Source: Megaustenia siamemsis (taxonomy: Eukaryota; Mollusca; Gastropoda; Stylommatophora; Ariophantidae). From it: DNA of 64,000 bases. How positions within the stretch are numbered: the stretch's first letter is position 1; each line of letters starts with the position of its first letter. Positions 33,501 through 48,600 of this stretch are shown here, one piece after another. The position numbers were made by a program, and so were the translations under genes. The DNA lies in contig JAVIAB010000051.1 in the NCBI GenBank assembly GCA_032433765.1, forward strand, positions 146,826,568 through 146,890,567, written 5' to 3'. A model generated the notes under the pieces. That model was given only the letters and a program-made list of their open reading frames with translations, did no database searches and was not told the DNA's origin.

Positions 33501-36500
33501 CAACAAGTCTAGCTTGTCACGTCCAGGCCACATTGTGATCATGTTCCATGTAGATGAGAGCTGACTTTCCAATGTGTCAGTCTTTCAACAAGTCTAGCTT
33601 GTCACGTCCAGGCCACATTGTGATCATGTTCCATGTAGATGAGAGCTGACTTTCCAATGTGTCAGTCTTTCAACAAGTCTAGCTTGTCACGTCCAGGCCA
33701 CATTGTGATCATGTTCCATGTAGATGAGAGCTGACTTTCCAATGTGTCAGTCTTTCAACAAGTCTAGCTTGTCACGTCCAGGCCACATTGTGATCATGTT
33801 CCATGTAGATGAGAGCTGACTTTCCAATGTGTCAGTCTTTCAACAAGTCTAGCTTGTCACGTCCAGGCCACATTGTGATCATGTTCCATGTAGATGAGAG
33901 CTGACTTTCCAATGTGTCAGTCTTTCAACAAGTCTAGCTTGTCACGTCCAGGCCACATTGTGATCATGTTCCATGTAGATGAGAGCTGACTTTCCAATGT
34001 GTCAGTCTTTCAACAAGTCTAGCTTGTCACGTCCAGGCCACATTGTGATCATGTTCCATGTAGATGAGAGCTGACTTTCCAATGTGTCAGTCTTTCAACA
34101 AGTCTAGCTTGTCACGTCCAGGCCACATTGTGATCATGTTCCATGTAGATGAGAGCTGACTTTCCAATGTGTCAGTCTTTCAACAAGTCTAGCTTGTCAC
34201 GTCCAGGCCACATTGTGATCATGTTCCATGTAGATGAGAGCTGACTTTCCAATGTGTCAGTCTTTCAACAAGTCTAGCTTGTCACGTCCAGGCCACATTG
34301 TGATCATGTTCCATGTAGATGAGAGCTGACTTTCCAATGTGTCAGTCTTTCAACAAGTCTAGCTTGTCACGTCCAGGCCACATTGTGATCATGTTCCATG
34401 TAGATGAGAGCTGACTTTCCAATGTGTCAGTCTTTCAACAAGTCTAGCTTGTCACGTCCAGGCCACATTGTGATCATGTTCCATGTAGATGAGAGCTGAC
34501 TTTCCAATGTGTCAGTCTTTCAACAAGTCTAGCTTGTCACGTCCAGGCCACATTGTGATCATGTTCCATGTAGATGAGAGCTGACTTTCCAATGTGTCAG
34601 TCTTTCAACAAGTCTAGCTTGTCACGTCCAGGCCACATTGTGATCATGTTCCATGTAGATGAGAGCTGACTTTCCAATGTGTCAGTCTTTCAACAAGTCT
34701 AGCTTGTCACGTCCAGGCCACATTGTGATCATGTTCCATGTAGATGAGAGCTGACTTTCCAATGTGTCAGTCTTTCAACAAGTCTAGCTTGTCACGTCCA
34801 GGCCACATTGTGATCATGTTCCATGTAGATGAGAGCTGACTTTCCAATGTGTCAGTCTTTCAACAAGTCTAGCTTGTCACGTCCAGGCCACATTGTGATC
34901 ATGTTCCATGTAGATGAGAGCTGACTTTCCAATGTGTCAGTCTTTCAACAAGTCTAGCTTGTCACGTCCAGGCCACATTGTGATCATGTTCCATGTAGAT
35001 GAGAGCTGACTTTCCAATGTGTCAGTCTTTCAACAAGTCTAGCTTGTCACGTCCAGGCCACATTGTGATCATGTTCCATGTAGATGAGAGCTGACTTTCC
35101 AATGTGTCAGTCTTTCAACAAGTCTAGCTTGTCACGTCCAGGCCACATTGTGATCATGTTCCATGTAGATGAGAGCTGACTTTCCAATGTGTCAGTCTTT
35201 CAACAAGTCTAGCTTGTCACGTCCAGGCCACATTGTGATCATGTTCCATGTAGATGAGAGCTGACTTTCCAATGTGTCAGTCTTTCAACAAGTCTAGCTT
35301 GTCACGTCCAGGCCACATTGTGATCATGTTCCATGTAGATGAGAGCTGACTTTCCAATGTGTCAGTCTTTCAACAAGTCTAGCTTGTCACGTCCAGGCCA
35401 CATTGTGATCATGTTCCATGTAGATGAGAGCTGACTTTCCAATGTGTCAGTCTTTCAACAAGTCTAGCTTGTCACGTCCAGGCCACATTGTGATCATGTT
35501 CCATGTAGATGAGAGCTGACTTTCCAATGTGTCAGTCTTTCAACAAGTCTAGCTTGTCACGTCCAGGCCACATTGTGATCATGTTCCATGTAGATGAGAG
35601 CTGACTTTCCAATGTGTCAGTCTTTCAACAAGTCTAGCTTGTCACGTCCAGGCCACATTGTGATCATGTTCCATGTAGATGAGAGCTGACTTTCCAATGT
35701 GTCAGTCTTTCAACAAGTCTAGCTTGTCACGTCCAGGCCACATTGTGATCATGTTCCATGTAGATGAGAGCTGACTTTCCAATGTGTCAGTCTTTCAACA
35801 AGTCTAGCTTGTCACGTCCAGGCCACATTGTGATCATGTTCCATGTAGATGAGAGCTGACTTTCCAATGTGTCAGTCTTTCAACAAGTCTAGCTTGTCAC
35901 GTCCAGGCCACATTGTGATCATGTTCCATGTAGATGAGAGCTGACTTTCCAATGTGTCAGTCTTTCAACAAGTCTAGCTTGTCACGTCCAGGCCACATTG
36001 TGATCATGTTCCATGTAGATGAGAGCTGACTTTCCAATGTGTCAGTCTTTCAACAAGTCTAGCTTGTCACGTCCAGGCCACATTGTGATCATGTTCCATG
36101 TAGATGAGAGCTGACTTTCCAATGTGTCAGTCTTTCAACAAGTCTAGCTTGTCACGTCCAGGCCACATTGTGATCATGTTCCATGTAGATGAGAGCTGAC
36201 TTTCCAATGTGTCAGTCTTTCAACAAGTCTAGCTTGTCACGTCCAGGCCACATTGTGATCATGTTCCATGTAGATGAGAGCTGACTTTCCAATGTGTCAG
36301 TCTTTCAACAAGTCTAGCTTGTCACGTCCAGGCCACATTGTGATCATGTTCCATGTAGATGAGAGCTGACTTTCCAATGTGTCAGTCTTTCAACAAGTCT
36401 AGCTTGTCACGTCCAGGCCACATTGTGATCATGTTCCATGTAGATGAGAGCTGACTTTCCAATGTGTCAGTCTTTCAACAAGTCTAGCTTGTCACGTCCA

Positions 36501-38308
36501 GGCCACATTGTGATCATGTTCCATGTAGATGAGAGCTGACTTTCCAATGTGTCAGTCTTTCAACAAGTCTAGCTTGTCACGTCCAGGCCACATTGTGATC
36601 ATGTTCCATGTAGATGAGAGCTGACTTTCCAATGTGTCAGTCTTTCAACAAGTCTAGCTTGTCACGTCCAGGCCACATTGTGATCATGTTCCATGTAGAT
36701 GAGAGCTGACTTTCCAATGTGTCAGTCTTTCAACAAGTCTAGCTTGTCACGTCCAGGCCACATTGTGATCATGTTCCATGTAGATGAGAGCTGACTTTCC
36801 AATGTGTCAGTCTTTCAACAAGTCTAGCTTGTCACGTCCAGGCCACATTGTGATCATGTTCCATGTAGATGAGAGCTGACTTTCCAATGTGTCAGTCTTT
36901 CAACAAGTCTAGCTTGTCACGTCCAGGCCACATTGTGATCATGTTCCATGTAGATGAGAGCTGACTTTCCAATGTGTCAGTCTTTCAACAAGTCTAGCTT
37001 GTCACGTCCAGGCCACATTGTGATCATGTTCCATGTAGATGAGAGCTGACTTTCCAATGTGTCAGTCTTTCAACAAGTCTAGCTTGTCACGTCCAGGCCA
37101 CATTGTGATCATGTTCCATGTAGATGAGAGCTGACTTTCCAATGTGTCAGTCTTTCAACAAGTCTAGCTTGTCACGTCCAGGCCACATTGTGATCATGTT
37201 CCATGTAGATGAGAGCTGACTTTCCAATGTGTCAGTCTTTCAACAAGTCTAGCTTGTCACGTCCAGGCCACATTGTGATCATGTTCCATGTAGATGAGAG
37301 CTGACTTTCCAATGTGTCAGTCTTTCAACAAGTCTAGCTTGTCACGTCCAGGCCACATTGTGATCATGTTCCATGTAGATGAGAGCTGACTTTCCAATGT
37401 GTCAGTCTTTCAACAAGTCTAGCTTGTCACGTCCAGGCCACATTGTGATCATGTTCCATGTAGATGAGAGCTGACTTTCCAATGTGTCAGTCTTTCAACA
37501 AGTCTAGCTTGTCACGTCCAGGCCACATTGTGATCATGTTCCATGTAGATGAGAGCTGACTTTCCAATGTGTCAGTCTTTCAACAAGTCTAGCTTGTCAC
37601 GTCCAGGCCACATTGTGATCATGTTCCATGTAGATGAGAGCTGACTTTCCAATGTGTCAGTCTTTCAACAAGTCTAGCTTGTCACGTCCAGGCCACATTG
37701 TGATCATGTTCCATGTAGATGAGAGCTGACTTTCCAATGTGTCAGTCTTTCAACAAGTCTAGCTTGTCACGTCCAGGCCACATTGTGATCATGTTCCATG
37801 TAGATGAGAGCTGACTTTCCAATGTGTCAGTCTTTCAACAAGTCTAGCTTGTCACGTCCAGGCCACATTGTGATCATGTTCCATGTAGATGAGAGCTGAC
37901 TTTCCAATGTGTCAGTCTTTCAACAAGTCTAGCTTGTCACGTCCAGGCCACATTGTGATCATGTTCCATGTAGATGAGAGCTGACTTTCCAATGTGTCAG
38001 TCTTTCAACAAGTCTAGCTTGTCACGTCCAGGCCACATTGTGATCATGTTCCATGTAGATGAGAGCTGACTTTCCAATGTGTCAGTCTTTCAACAAGTCT
38101 AGCTTGTCACGTCCAGGCCACATTGTGATCATGTTCCATGTAGATGAGAGCTGACTTTCCAATGTGTCAGTCTTTCAACAAGTCTAGCTTGTCACGTCCA
38201 GGCCACATTGTGATCATGTTCCATGTAGATGAGAGCTGACTTTCCAATGTGTCAGTCTTTCAACAAGTCTAGCTTGTCACGTCCAGGCCACATTGTGATC
38301 ATGTTCCA
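27583..38308. repeat. Satellite, homogeneous core
   Basis: About 126 consecutive units keep an exact 85-bp period with virtually no variants. One TTTAC unit at about 29,147 is the exception I noticed. The core ends at a unit missing TG near 38,310. Confidence 0.85.
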
Positions 38309-39574
38309 TAGATGAGAGCTGACTTTCCAATGTGTCAGTCTTTCAACAAGTCTAGCTTGTCACGTCCAGGCCACATTGTGATCATGTTCCATGTAGATGA
38401 GAGCTGACTTTCCAATGTGTCAGTCTTTCAACAAGTCTAGCTTGTCACGTCCAGGCCACATTGTGATCATGTTCCATGTAGATGAGAGCTGACTTTCCAA
38501 TGTGTCAGTCTTTCAACAAGTCTAGCTTGTCACGTCCAGGCCACATTGTGATCATGTTCCATGTAGATGAGAGCTGACTTTCCAATGTGTCAGTCTTTCA
38601 ACAAGTCTAGCTTGTCACGTCCAGGCCACATTGTGATCATGTTCCATGTAGATGAGAGCTGACTTTCCAATGTGTCAGTCTTTCAACAAGTCTAGCTTGT
38701 CACGTCCAGGCCACATTGTGATCATGTTCCATGTAGATGAGAGCTGACTTTCCAATGTGTCAGTCTTTCAACAAGTCTAGCTTGTCACGTCCAGGCCACA
38801 TTGTGATCATGTTCCATGTAGATGAGAGCTGACTTTCCAATGTGTCAGTCTTTCAACAAGTCTAGCTTGTCACGTCCAGGCCACATTGTGATCATGTTCC
38901 ATGTAGATGAGAGCTGACTTTCCAATGTGTCAGTCTTTCAACAAGTCTAGCTTGTCACGTCCAGGCCACATTGTGATCATGTTCCATGTAGATGAGAGCT
39001 GACTTTCCAATGTGTCAGTCTTTCAACAAGTCTAGCTTGTCACGTCCAGGCCCATTGTGATCATGTTCCATGTAGATGAGAGCTGACTTTCCAATGTGTC
39101 AGTCTTTCAACAAGTCTAGCTTGTCACGTCCAGGCCACATTGTGATCATGTTCCATGTAGATGAGAGCTGACTTTCCAATGTGTCAGTCTTTCAACAAGT
39201 CTAGCTTGTCACGTCCAGGCCACATTGTGATCATGTTCCATGTAGATGAGAGCTGACTTTCCAATGTGTCAGTCTTTCAACAAGTCTAGCTTGTCACGTC
39301 CAGGCCACATTGTGATCATGTTCCATGTAGATGAGAGCTGACTTTCCAATGTGTCAGTCTTTCAACAAGTCTAGCTTGTCACGTCCAGGCCACATTGTGA
39401 TCATGTTCCATGTAGATGAGAGCTGACTTTCCAATGTGTCAGTCTTTCAACAAGTCTAGCTTGTCACGTCCAGGCCACATTGTGATCATGTTCCATGTAG
39501 ATGAGAGCTGACTTTCCAATGTGTCAGTCTTTCAACAAGTCTAGCTTGTCACGTCCAGGCCACATTGTGATCAT

Positions 39575-39632
39575 GTTCCATGTGATCATGTGATGTAGAT
39601 GAGCTGAGATTTCCATGTAGATGAAGCTGACT
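39575..39632. repeat. Rearranged satellite unit
   Basis: A single aberrant unit has about 35 extra bases made of scrambled pieces of the monomer (TGTGATCATGTGATGTAGAT, GAGCTGAGATTTCCATGTAG), followed by ATGAAGCTGAC instead of ATGAGAGCTGAC. The units on both sides are normal. Confidence 0.9.
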
Positions 39633-42600
39633 TTCCAATGTGTCAGTCTTTCAACAAGTCTAGCTTGTCACGTCCAGGCCACATTGTGATCATGTTCCAT
39701 GTAGATGAGAGCTGACTTTCCAATGTGTCAGTCTTTCAACAAGTCTAGCTTGTCACGTCCAGGCCACATTGTGATCATGTTCCATGTAGATGAGAGCTGA
39801 CTTTCCAATGTGTCAGTCTTTCAACAAGTCTAGCTTGTCACGTCCAGGCCACATTGTGATCATGTTCCATGTAGATGAGAGCTGACTTTCCAATGTGTCA
39901 GTCTTTCAACAAGTCTAGCTTGTCACGTCCAGGCCACATTGTGATCATGTTCCATGTAGATGAGAGCTGACTTTCCAATGTGTCAGTCTTTCAACAAGTC
40001 TAGCTTGTCACGTCCAGGCCACATTGTGATCATGTTCCATGTAGATGAGAGCTGACTTTCCAATGTGTCAGTCTTTCAACAAGTCTAGCTTGTCACGTCC
40101 AGGCCACATTGTGATCATGTTCCATGTAGATGAGAGCTGACTTTCCAATGTGTCAGTCTTTCAACAAGTCTAGCTTGTCACGTCCAGGCCACATTGTGAT
40201 CATGTTCCATGTAGATGAGAGCTGACTTTCCAATGTGTCAGTCTTTCAACAAGTCTAGCTTGTCACGTCCAGGCCACATTGTGATCATGTTCCATGTAGA
40301 TGAGAGCTGACTTTCCAATGTGTCAGTCTTTCAACAAGTCTAGCTTGTCACGTCCAGGCCACATTGTGATCATGTTCCATGTAGATGAGAGCTGACTTTC
40401 CAATGTGTCAGTCTTTCAACAAGTCTAGCTTGTCACGTCCAGGCCACATTGTGATCATGTTCCATGTAGATGAGAGCTGACTTTCCAATGTGTCAGTCTT
40501 TCAACAAGTCTAGCTTGTCACGTCCAGGCCACATTGTGATCATGTTCCATGTAGATGAGAGCTGACTTTCCAATGTGTCAGTCTTTCAACAAGTCTAGCT
40601 TGTCACGTCCAGGCCACATTGTGATCATGTTCCATGTAGATGAGAGCTGACTTTCCAATGTGTCAGTCTTTCAACAAGTCTAGCTTGTCACGTCCAGGCC
40701 ACATTGTGATCATGTTCCATGTAGATGAGAGCTGACTTTCCAATGTGTCAGTCTTTCAACAAGTCTAGCTTGTCACGTCCAGGCCACATTGTGATCATGT
40801 TCCATGTAGATGAGAGCTGACTTTCCAATGTGTCAGTCTTTCAACAAGTCTAGCTTGTCACGTCCAGGCCACATTGTGATCATGTTCCATGTAGATGAGA
40901 GCTGACTTTCCAATGTGTCAGTCTTTCAACAAGTCTAGCTTGTCACGTCCAGGCCACATTGTGATCATGTTCCATGTAGATGAGAGCTGACTTTCCAATG
41001 TGTCAGTCTTTCAACAAGTCTAGCTTGTCACGTCCAGGCCACATTGTGATCATGTTCCATGTAGATGAGAGCTGACTTTCCAATGTGTCAGTCTTTCAAC
41101 AAGTCTAGCTTGTCACGTCCAGGCCACATTGTGATCATGTTCCATGTAGATGAGAGCTGACTTTCCAATGTGTCAGTCTTTCAACAAGTCTAGCTTGTCA
41201 CGTCCAGGCCACATTGTGATCATGTTCCATGTAGATGAGAGCTGACTTTCCAATGTGTCAGTCTTTCAACAAGTCTAGCTTGTCACGTCCAGGCCACATT
41301 GTGATCATGTTCCATGTAGATGAGAGCTGACTTTCCAATGTGTCAGTCTTTCAACAAGTCTAGCTTGTCACGTCCAGGCCACATTGTGATCATGTTCCAT
41401 GTAGATGAGAGCTGACTTTCCAATGTGTCAGTCTTTCAACAAGTCTAGCTTGTCACGTCCAGGCCACATTGTGATCATGTTCCATGTAGATGAGAGCTGA
41501 CTTTCCAATGTGTCAGTCTTTCAACAAGTCTAGCTTGTCACGTCCAGGCCACATTGTGATCATGTTCCATGTAGATGAGAGCTGACTTTCCAATGTGTCA
41601 GTCTTTCAACAAGTCTAGCTTGTCACGTCCAGGCCACATTGTGATCATGTTCCATGTAGATGAGAGCTGACTTTCCAATGTGTCAGTCTTTCAACAAGTC
41701 TAGCTTGTCACGTCCAGGCACATTGTGATCATGTTCCATGTAGATGAGAGCTGACTTTCCAATGTGTCAGTCTTTCAACAAGTCTAGCTTGTCACGTCCA
41801 GGCCACATTGTGATCATGTTCCATGTAGATGAGAGCTGACTTTCCAATGTGTCAGTCTTTCAACAAGTCTAGCTTGTCACGTCCAGGCCACATTGTGATC
41901 ATGTTCCATGTAGATGAGAGCTGACTTTCCAATGTGTCAGTCTTTCAACAAGTCTAGCTTGTCACGTCCAGGCCACATTGTGATCATGTTCCATGTAGAT
42001 GAGAGCTGACTTTCCAATGTGTCAGTCTTTCAACAAGTCTAGCTTGTCACGTCCAGGCCACATTGTGATCATGTTCCATGTAGATGAGAGCTGACTTTCC
42101 AATGTGTCAGTCTTTCAACAAGTCTAGCTTGTCACGTCCAGGCCACATTGTGATCATGTTCCATGTAGATGAGAGCTGACTTTCCAATGTGTCAGTCTTT
42201 CAACAAGTCTAGCTTGTCACGTCCAGGCCACATTGTGATCATGTTCCATGTAGATGAGAGCTGACTTTCCAATGTGTCAGTCTTTCAACAAGTCTAGCTT
42301 GTCACGTCCAGGCCACATTGTGATCATGTTCCATGTAGATGAGAGCTGACTTTCCAATGTGTCAGTCTTTCAACAAGTCTAGCTTGTCACGTCCAGGCAC
42401 ATTGTGATCATGTTCCATGTAGATGAGAGCTGACTTTCCAATGTGTCAGTCTTCAACAAGTCTAGCTTGTCACGTCCAGGCCACATTGTGATCATGTTCC
42501 ATGTAGATGAGAGCTGACTTTCCAATGTGTCAGTCTTTCAACAAGTCTAGCTTGTCACGTCCAGGCCACATTGTGATCATGTTCCATGTAGATGAGAGCT

Positions 42601-45600
42601 GACTTTCCAATGTGTCAGTCTTTCAACAAGTCTAGCTTGTCACGTCCAGGCCACATTGTGATCATGTTCCATGTAGATGAGAGCTGACTTTCCAATGTGT
42701 CAGTCTTTCAACAAGTCTAGCTTGTCACGTCCAGGCCACATTGTGATCATGTTCCATGTAGATGAGAGCTGACTTTCCAATGTGTCAGTCTTTCAACAAG
42801 TCTAGCTTGTCACGTCCAGGCCACATTGTGATCATGTTCCATGTAGATGAGAGCTGACTTTCCAATGTGTCAGTCTTTCAACAAGTCTAGCTTGTCACGT
42901 CCAGGCCACATTGTGATCATGTTCCATGTAGATGAGAGCTGACTTTCCAATGTGTCAGTCTTTCAACAAGTCTAGCTTGTCACGTCCAGGCCACATTGTG
43001 ATCATGTTCCATGTAGATGAGAGCTGACTTTCCAATGTGTCAGTCTTTCAACAAGTCTAGCTTGTCACGTCCAGGCCACATTGTGATCATGTTCCATGTA
43101 GATGAGAGCTGACTTTCCAATGTGTCAGTCTTTCAACAAGTCTAGCTTGTCACGTCCAGGCCACATTGTGATCATGTTCCATGTAGATGAGAGCTGACTT
43201 TCCAATGTGTCAGTCTTTCAACAAGTCTAGCTTGTCACGTCCAGGCCACATTGTGATCATGTTCCATGTAGATGAGAGCTGACTTTCCAATGTGTCAGTC
43301 TTTCAACAAGTCTAGCTTGTCACGTCCAGGCCACATTGTGATCATGTTCCATGTAGATGAGAGCTGACTTTCCAATGTGTCAGTCTTTCAACAAGTCTAG
43401 CTTGTCACGTCCAGGCCACATTGTGATCATGTTCCATGTAGATGAGAGCTGACTTTCCAATGTGTCAGTCTTTCAACAAGTCTAGCTTGTCACGTCCAGG
43501 CCACATTGTGATCATGTTCCATGTAGATGAGAGCTGACTTTCCAATGTGTCAGTCTTTCAACAAGTCTAGCTTGTCACGTCCAGGCCACATTGTGATCAT
43601 GTTCCATGTAGATGAGAGCTGACTTTCCAATGTGTCAGTCTTTCAACAAGTCTAGCTTGTCACGTCCAGGCCACATTGTGATCATGTTCCATGTAGATGA
43701 GAGCTGACTTTCCAATGTGTCAGTCTTTCAACAAGTCTAGCTTGTCACGTCCAGGCCACATTGTGATCATGTTCCATGTAGATGAGAGCTGACTTTCCAA
43801 TGTGTCAGTCTTTCAACAAGTCTAGCTTGTCACGTCCAGGCCACATTGTGATCATGTTCCATGTAGATGAGAGCTGACTTTCCAATGTGTCAGTCTTTCA
43901 ACAAGTCTAGCTTGTCACGTCCAGGCCACATTGTGATCATGTTCCATGTAGATGAGAGCTGACTTTCCAATGTGTCAGTCTTTCAACAAGTCTAGCTTGT
44001 CACGTCCAGGCCACATTGTGATCATGTTCCATGTAGATGAGAGCTGACTTTCCAATGTGTCAGTCTTTCAACAAGTCTAGCTTGTCACGTCCAGGCCACA
44101 TTGTGATCATGTTCCATGTAGATGAGAGCTGACTTTCCAATGTGTCAGTCTTTCAACAAGTCTAGCTTGTCACGTCCAGGCCACATTGTGATCATGTTCC
44201 ATGTAGATGAGAGCTGACTTTCCAATGTGTCAGTCTTTCAACAAGTCTAGCTTGTCACGTCCAGGCCACATTGTGATCATGTTCCATGTAGATGAGAGCT
44301 GACTTTCCAATGTGTCAGTCTTTCAACAAGTCTAGCTTGTCACGTCCAGGCCACATTGTGATCATGTTCCATGTAGATGAGAGCTGACTTTCCAATGTGT
44401 CAGTCTTTCAACAAGTCTAGCTTGTCACGTCCAGGCACATTGTGATCATGTTCCATGTAGATGAGAGCTGACTTTCCAATGTGTCAGTCTTTCAACAAGT
44501 CTAGCTTGTCACGTCCAGGCCACATTGTGATCATGTTCCATGTAGATGAGAGCTGACTTTCCAATGTGTCAGTCTTTCAACAAGTCTAGCTTGTCACGTC
44601 CAGGCCACATTGTGATCATGTTCCATGTAGATGAGAGCTGACTTTCCAATGTGTCAGTCTTTCAACAAGTCTAGCTTGTCACGTCCAGGCCACATTGTGA
44701 TCATGTTCCATGTAGATGAGAGCTGACTTTCCAATGTGTCAGTCTTTCAACAAGTCTAGCTTGTCACGTCCAGGCCACATTGTGATCATGTTCCATGTAG
44801 ATGAGAGCTGACTTTCCAATGTGTCAGTCTTTCAACAAGTCTAGCTTGTCACGTCCAGGCCACATTGTGATCATGTTCCATGTAGATGAGAGCTGACTTT
44901 CCAATGTGTCAGTCTTTCAACAAGTCTAGCTTGTCACGTCCAGGCCACATTGTGATCATGTTCCATGTAGATGAGAGCTGACTTTCCAATGTGTCAGTCT
45001 TTCAACAAGTCTAGCTTGTCACGTCCAGGCCACATTGTGATCATGTTCCATGTAGATGAGAGCTGACTTTCCAATGTGTCAGTCTTTCAACAAGTCTAGC
45101 TTGTCACGTCCAGGCCACATTGTGATCATGTTCCATGTAGATGAGAGCTGACTTTCCAATGTGTCAGTCTTTCAACAAGTCTAGCTTGTCACGTCCAGGC
45201 CACATTGTGATCATGTTCCATGTAGATGAGAGCTGACTTTCCAATGTGTCAGTCTTTCAACAAGTCTAGCTTGTCACGTCCAGGCCACATTGTGATCATG
45301 TTCCATGTAGATGAGAGCTGACTTTCCAATGTGTCAGTCTTTCAACAAGTCTAGCTTGTCACGTCCAGGCCACATTGTGATCATGTTCCATGTAGATGAG
45401 AGCTGACTTTCCAATGTGTCAGTCTTTCAACAAGTCTAGCTTGTCACGTCCAGGCCACATTGTGATCATGTTCCATGTAGATGAGAGCTGACTTTCCAAT
45501 GTGTCAGTCTTTCAACAAGTCTAGCTTGTCACGTCCAGGCCACATTGTGATCATGTTCCATGTAGATGAGAGCTGACTTTCCAATGTGTCAGTCTTTCAA

Positions 45601-48600
45601 CAAGTCTAGCTTGTCACGTCCAGGCACATTGTGATCATGTTCCATGTAGATGAGAGCTGACTTTCCAATGTGTCAGTCTTTCAACAAGTCTAGCTTGTCA
45701 CGTCCAGGCCACATTGTGATCATGTTCCATGTAGATGAGAGCTGACTTTCCAATGTGTCAGTCTTTCAACAAGTCTAGCTTGTCACGTCCAGGCCACATT
45801 GTGATCATGTTCCATGTAGATGAGAGCTGACTTTCCAATGTGTCAGTCTTTCAACAAGTCTAGCTTGTCACGTCCAGGCCACATTGTGATCATGTTCCAT
45901 GTAGATGAGAGCTGACTTTCCAATGTGTCAGTCTTTCAACAAGTCTAGCTTGTCACGTCCAGGCCACATTGTGATCATGTTCCATGTAGATGAGAGCTGA
46001 CTTTCAATGTGTCAGTCTTTCAACAAGTCTAGCTTGTCACGTCCAGGCCACATTGTGATCATGTTCCATGTAGATGAGAGCTGACTTTCCAATGTGTCAG
46101 TCTTTCAACAAGTCTAGCTTGTCACGTCCAGGCCACATTGTGATCATGTTCCATGTAGATGAGAGCTGACTTTCAATGTGTCAGTCTTTCAACAAGTCTA
46201 GCTTGTCACGTCCAGGCCACATTGTGATCATGTTCCATGTAGATGAGAGCTGACTTTCCAATGTGTCAGTCTTTCAACAAGTCTAGCTTGTCACGTCCAG
46301 GCCACATTGTGATCATGTTCCATGTAGATGAGAGCTGACTTTCCAATGTGTCAGTCTTTCAACAAGTCTAGCTTGTCACGTCCAGGCCACATTGTGATCA
46401 TGTTCCATGTAGATGAGAGCTGACTTTCCAATGTGTCAGTCTTTCAACAAGTCTAGCTTGTCACGTCCAGGCCACATTGTGATCATGTTCCATGTAGATG
46501 AGAGCTGACTTTCCAATGTGTCAGTCTTTCAACAAGTCTAGCTTGTCACGTCCAGGCCACATTGTGATCATGTTCCATGTAGATGAGAGCTGACTTTCCA
46601 ATGTGTCAGTCTTTCAACAAGTCTAGCTTGTCACGTCCAGGCCACATTGTGATCATGTTCCATGTAGATGAGAGCTGACTTTCCAATGTGTCAGTCTTTC
46701 AACAAGTCTAGCTTGTCACGTCCAGGCCACATTGTGATCATGTTCCATGTAGATGAGAGCTGACTTTCCAATGTGTCAGTCTTTCAACAAGTCTAGCTTG
46801 TCACGTCCAGGCCACATTGTGATCATGTTCCATGTAGATGAGAGCTGACTTTCCAATGTGTCAGTCTTTCAACAAGTCTAGCTTGTCACGTCCAGGCCAC
46901 ATTGTGATCATGTTCCATGTAGATGAGAGCTGACTTTCCAATGTGTCAGTCTTTCAACAAGTCTAGCTTGTCACGTCCAGGCCACATTGTGATCATGTTC
47001 CATGTAGATGAGAGCTGACTTTCCAATGTGTCAGTCTTTCAACAAGTCTAGCTTGTCACGTCCAGGCCACATTGTGATCATGTTCCATGTAGATGAGAGC
47101 TGACTTTCCAATGTGTCAGTCTTTCAACAAGTCTAGCTTGTCACGTCCAGGCCACATTGTGATCATGTTCCATGTAGATGAGAGCTGACTTTCCAATGTG
47201 TCAGTCTTTCAACAAGTCTAGCTTGTCACGTCCAGGCCACATTGTGATCATGTTCCATGTAGATGAGAGCTGACTTTCCAATGTGTCAGTCTTTCAACAA
47301 GTCTAGCTTGTCACGTCCAGGCCACATTGTGATCATGTTCCATGTAGATGAGAGCTGACTTTCCAATGTGTCAGTCTTTCAACAAGTCTAGCTTGTCACG
47401 TCCAGGCCACATTGTGATCATGTTCCATGTAGATGAGAGCTGACTTTCCAATGTGTCAGTCTTTCAACAAGTCTAGCTTGTCACGTCCAGGCCACATTGT
47501 GATCATGTTCCATGTAGATGAGAGCTGACTTTCCAATGTGTCAGTCTTTCAACAAGTCTAGCTTGTCACGTCCAGGCCACATTGTGATCATGTTCCATGT
47601 AGATGAGAGCTGACTTTCCAATGTGTCAGTCTTTCAACAAGTCTAGCTTGTCACGTCCAGGCACATTGTGATCATGTTCCATGTAGATGAGAGCTGACTT
47701 TCCAATGTGTCAGTCTTTCAACAAGTCTAGCTTGTCACGTCCAGGCCACATTGTGATCATGTTCCATGTAGATGAGAGCTGACTTTCCAATGTGTCAGTC
47801 TTTCAACAAGTCTAGCTTGTCACGTCCAGGCCACATTGTGATCATGTTCCATGTAGATGAGAGCTGACTTTCCAATGTGTCAGTCTTTCAACAAGTCTAG
47901 CTTGTCACGTCCAGGCCACATTGTGATCATGTTCCATGTAGATGAGAGCTGACTTTCCAATGTGTCAGTCTTTCAACAAGTCTAGCTTGTCACGTCCAGG
48001 CCACATTGTGATCATGTTCCATGTAGATGAGAGCTGACTTTCCAATGTGTCAGTCTTTCAACAAGTCTAGCTTGTCACGTCCAGGCCACATTGTGATCAT
48101 GTTCCATGTAGATGAGAGCTGACTTTCCAATGTGTCAGTCTTTCAACAAGTCTAGCTTGTCACGTCCAGGCCACATTGTGATCATGTTCCATGTAGATGA
48201 GAGCTGACTTTCCAATGTGTCAGTCTTTCAACAAGTCTAGCTTGTCACGTCCAGGCCACATTGTGATCATGTTCCATGTAGATGAGAGCTGACTTTCCAA
48301 TGTGTCAGTCTTTCAACAAGTCTAGCTTGTCACGTCCAGGCCACATTGTGATCATGTTCCATGTAGATGAGAGCTGACTTTCCAATGTGTCAGTCTTTCA
48401 ACAAGTCTAGCTTGTCACGTCCAGGCCACATTGTGATCATGTTCCATGTAGATGAGAGCTGACTTTCCAATGTGTCAGTCTTTCAACAAGTCTAGCTTGT
48501 CACGTCCAGGCCACATTGTGATCATGTTCCATGTAGATGAGAGCTGACTTTCCAATGTGTCAGTCTTTCAACAAGTCTAGCTTGTCACGTCCAGGCCACA

